64,000 nucleotides of DNA from Bacteroidales bacterium (GTDB lineage: Bacteria; Bacteroidota; Bacteroidia; Bacteroidales; F082): assembly GCA_024400455.1 (NCBI GenBank), contig JAKSMU010000005.1, forward strand, positions 62,001-126,000, in the 5' to 3' direction. Shown one piece after another: positions 62,274 to 64,000 of the stretch (position 1 is its first letter; every line of letters begins with the position of its first letter). Under the pieces are notes generated by a model. That model searched no databases and was not told the DNA's origin. It was given only the letters and a program-made list of their open reading frames with translations. A program made the position numbers and the translations under genes.

Positions 62274-63604
62274 CAGATGCCGTATTTTTTAAGTTTGTTG
62301 TATAAGGTAGGGCGACTGATATTCAGTGATTTCGCCACCAAAGTCAAATTGCCGTTATGTCTTTCCATAGCCTCGCGGATGGCTTTTTCCTCCGTTTCCT
62401 CCAAGGTTTGCGTCTGCGTTTCGGTTGGCTTTGACACCGATGTGATTTTCAAATCGTTTGGCGAGAGCATAGTACTTTCTGCAAGGATAACCGCTTTTTC
62501 GATGCAGTTCTGCAACTCACGGATATTGCCGCTCCACTGCAGATTTTCAAGCACTTCCCTACCCGATTCGCTCACACCATCGATGTTGCGATGGTATTTT
62601 CCGTTGAATTGCCTGATGAAGATTTCCGCCAAGGGCAAAATATCGCTTTTGCGTTCACGAAGCGGCGGAAGATGCAGCGGCATGGTGTTGAGGCGGTAAT
62701 ACAAATCCTCGCGGAAATGGCCTTCCCTGACCATTTTTTCAAGGTTCATATTGGTGGCGCAAATTAGACGGATGTCAATCGGAATTGACTTATTATCACC
62801 GACTTTCGTAATGCTTCTGTTTTGTATGGCACGCAAAAGCTTAGCCTGAAGATGCAGCGGAATGTTACCAATTTCATCGAGGAAAAGCGTGCCGCCGTTG
62901 GCTTGTTCGAACTTGCCGACGTGGTCGGCATGGGCATCGGTGAACGCACCTTTGACATGGCCGAAGAGTTCGCTTTCAAACAAAGTCTCAGTGATGGCTC
63001 CGGCATCGACACAGACCATCTGACGGTTGCTTCTTTTGCTCAAGCGATGGATTTCATTAGCCAAGACATCCTTTCCCGTGCCATTTTCGCCAGTAATCAA
63101 GACCGTTGCATCGGTTGGCGCAATCTTGCCGACATGATGACGGATGGTTTGCATGGCTTGGGTCTCGCCCCAAAACATTTCGACCTTATCATCTGATTCC
63201 CTGAATTTTGAAGAATCCTTGCAAGCCTTTTGGCAGGCATTGTTCAAGGTGGCAAGTAGCTTTTCGTTTTCCCAAGGTTTCACGATGAAATCGAAAGCGC
63301 CGCGACGCATTCCCTCAACCGCCAAGGCAATGTCGGCGTAAGCCGTAAACAGCACCACTTCAGTCTGCGGTGCCATGCGCTTGATTTCCGTCGTCCAGAA
63401 AAGGCCCTCGTTGCCCGTGTTGATGTCGGAGTAGAAATTCATGTCGAGCAACACCACATCGGGCTTAAAGGTCTCCATTTCGGAAACCAAAGTCGCGGGC
63501 GAAGCAATGATTTTCACCTGCCCGAAATGCGGCGGCAACAACAGCTTCAGCGCAGCGCGAATGCCCTGATTATCATCGACTACTAGGATTTTGCCTTTGT
63601 TCAT
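62273..63604 (-). CDS. Sigma-54-dependent NtrC-type response regulator
   Basis: A 443-residue protein from ATG 63604. Receiver with D54 (LLDMNFYSD), AAA+ domain with Walker A GENGTGKD (172-179) and Walker B TLFLDEIG, then a Fis-type helix-turn-helix ([24 protein letters not shown]). The sigma-54 contact loop reads GAFTDA (219-224) instead of the usual GAFTGA, a variant that may still function. It activates sigma-54 promoters when phosphorylated. Three to four 25-bp tandem repeats lie just upstream of its own gene. Confidence 0.92.
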   Translation of the reverse strand: MNKGKILVVDDNQGIRAALKLLLPPHFGQVKIIASPATLVSEMETFKPDVVLLDMNFYSDINTGNEGLFWTTEIKRMAPQTEVVLFTAYADIALAVEGMRRGAFDFIVKPWENEKLLATLNNACQKACKDSSKFRESDDKVEMFWGETQAMQTIRHHVGKIAPTDATVLITGENGTGKDVLANEIHRLSKRSNRQMVCVDAGAITETLFESELFGHVKGAFTDAHADHVGKFEQANGGTLFLDEIGNIPLHLQAKLLRAIQNRSITKVGDNKSIPIDIRLICATNMNLEKMVREGHFREDLYYRLNTMPLHLPPLRERKSDILPLAEIFIRQFNGKYHRNIDGVSESGREVLENLQWSGNIRELQNCIEKAVILAESTMLSPNDLKITSVSKPTETQTQTLEETEEKAIREAMERHNGNLTLVAKSLNISRPTLYNKLKKYGI

Positions 63605-63622
63605 AGCATGTTTTATTCGTTG

Positions 63623-63630
63623 CAAATGTA
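63623..63630 (-). promoter_or_regulatory. -7 box of the NtrC/kinase operon
   Basis: TACATTTG on the minus strand, 19 bp before the ATG at 63604; tandem repeats begin directly upstream. Confidence 0.4.
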
Positions 63631-63636
63631 TGGAAT

Positions 63637-63737
63637 TGCTTGCATAATTACACTAATTTTTTCGCTGCGCAATTACACGTAAGTTTTCGCTGCGCAATTA
63701 CACGTAAGTTTTCGCTGCGCAATTACACGTAAGTTTT
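63637..63737. repeat. 25-bp tandem repeats upstream of the NtrC/kinase operon
   Basis: Three identical units at 63663-63687, 63688-63712 and 63713-63737, each starting CGCTGCGCAATTACACGTAA. A degenerate fourth is at ~63637-63662, and a fragment follows 63737. Each unit carries the dyad-like TTACACGTAA. They are positioned like regulator-binding iterons upstream of the -7 box. Confidence 0.75.
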
Positions 63738-63830
63738 TGCTGTAACACACATAAATCCTATGATTTTCAAGTCTGTTTGCCATTAATAACATTGTAAAAT
63801 TCATCGCTTGACATCGTTTTTTCCGTCTGT

Positions 63831-63854
63831 AGAGACATAGCGTGCTACGTCTCT
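63831..63854. terminator. Hairpin downstream of the ABC ATPase gene
   Basis: AGAGACATAGC (63831-63841) and GCTACGTCTCT (63844-63854) pair with one mismatch, followed by TTTT on the + strand. The T-run is on the wrong strand for the ABC gene, so it may instead be a dispersed repeat of the type at 48900. Confidence 0.35.
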
Positions 63855-63866
63855 TTTGATTAAAAA

Positions 63867-64000
63867 TCACAGCAAATCAACCACATCCTTCACAATCTGT
63901 CCATCGAACAGGTTGATGATGCGGTCGGCAATGGCGGCGTCTTTTTGCGAGTGCGTCACCATGACGATGGTGGTGCCTTCGCCGTTCAGTTCCTTCAGCA
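63867..64000 (-). CDS. ABC transporter ATP-binding protein, C-terminal end (5' part outside window)
   Basis: Translation of the minus strand from the window edge gives LKELNGEGTTIVMVTHSQKD, then AAIADRIINLFDGQIVKD and a stop at 63867-63869. The switch histidine motif VTH followed by ADRII and the D-G-Q-I turn is the C-terminus of LolD/MacB-type ABC ATPases. Such subunits power lipoprotein release or efflux with FtsX-like permeases. Only 44 residues are visible. Confidence 0.85.
   Translation of the reverse strand, partial: LKELNGEGTTIVMVTHSQKDAAIADRIINLFDGQIVKDVVDLL

Noticed and set aside
63663..63737. Tandem repeats as a possible CRISPR array
   Set aside because: Units are directly abutting without spacers and no cas genes are present; the same applies to the 11-bp arrays.
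1..64000. tRNA, rRNA, tmRNA or prophage structural genes
   Set aside because: No cloverleaf with a GTTCRA-type arm was found by eye, and no capsid, portal, terminase or tail proteins are encoded.

Overview
The window looks like a chromosomal segment of a Bacteroidales-type member of Bacteroidota. The evidence is a giant secreted protein with a type IX secretion (T9SS) C-terminal sorting domain, several -7 boxes of the TAnnTTTG type found in this phylum, almost no Shine-Dalgarno sequences, DUF3244- and DUF6266-like proteins, GG-leader peptides and Bacteroidales-style radical SAM/lipoprotein partners. No rRNA, tRNA or CRISPR array was found.

The left half (about 1-32 kb) is accessory DNA. From 1 to 4.3 kb is a minus-strand RiPP-like locus: two Gly-Gly leader precursors (one cut by the window edge), a radical SAM/SPASM enzyme and a secreted gluzincin-type metalloprotease. 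Each precursor is preceded by a copy of the same ~275-bp repeat, which ends in a promoter-like box. From 4.4 to 9.9 kb lie two stand-alone LytTR proteins around small secreted proteins and an ATPase plus coiled-coil membrane protein pair. From 10.2 to 12.6 kb is a lipoprotein-TPR-transmembrane-coiled-coil-winged-helix protein. From 12.9 to 16.4 kb is an IetAS-like subtilase/AAA pair. From 17.2 to 24.1 kb are an AbiE toxin-antitoxin pair and a Detocs-like system (kinase, free receiver, receiver-nucleosidase) on one strand with minimal gaps. A 2.3-kb GC-rich non-coding stretch with nested stem-loops follows. From 26.4 to 32.1 kb is a cassette of M15 endolysin-like peptidase, thermonuclease, two DUF6266 paralogues, two spanin-like membrane proteins, structured non-coding DNA, a possible small RNA and a tyrosine recombinase.

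The right half is mostly housekeeping genes: lipocalin, HAD hydrolase, DNA glycosylase, prolyl-tRNA editing protein, iron alcohol dehydrogenase and RlmD. A tight four-gene operon follows (small lipoprotein, radical SAM/SPASM, shikimate kinase, VanX-like dipeptidase). Next come the 2633-residue T9SS cargo protein and a type I restriction-modification operon with two DUF1016 nuclease genes inserted in it. A small DUF6266-resembling gene bracketed by 11-bp-period tandem arrays, a pyridoxamine-phosphate-oxidase-like protein, the tRNA enzymes Cca and MiaA, and an NtrC-type regulator/kinase pair follow. Tandem 25-bp repeats precede the regulator, and the 3' end of an ABC transporter ATPase closes the window.

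Four or five defence modules (IetAS, AbiE, Detocs, type I RM and possibly the ATPase/coiled-coil pair) plus a recombinase cassette mark this as a defence-rich variable region. The least explained parts are the repeat-controlled RiPP locus, the DUF6266 cassette with its flanking structured DNA and 11-bp arrays, and the lipoprotein/radical SAM operon. All functional statements come from reading motifs in the sequence; no database search was run.
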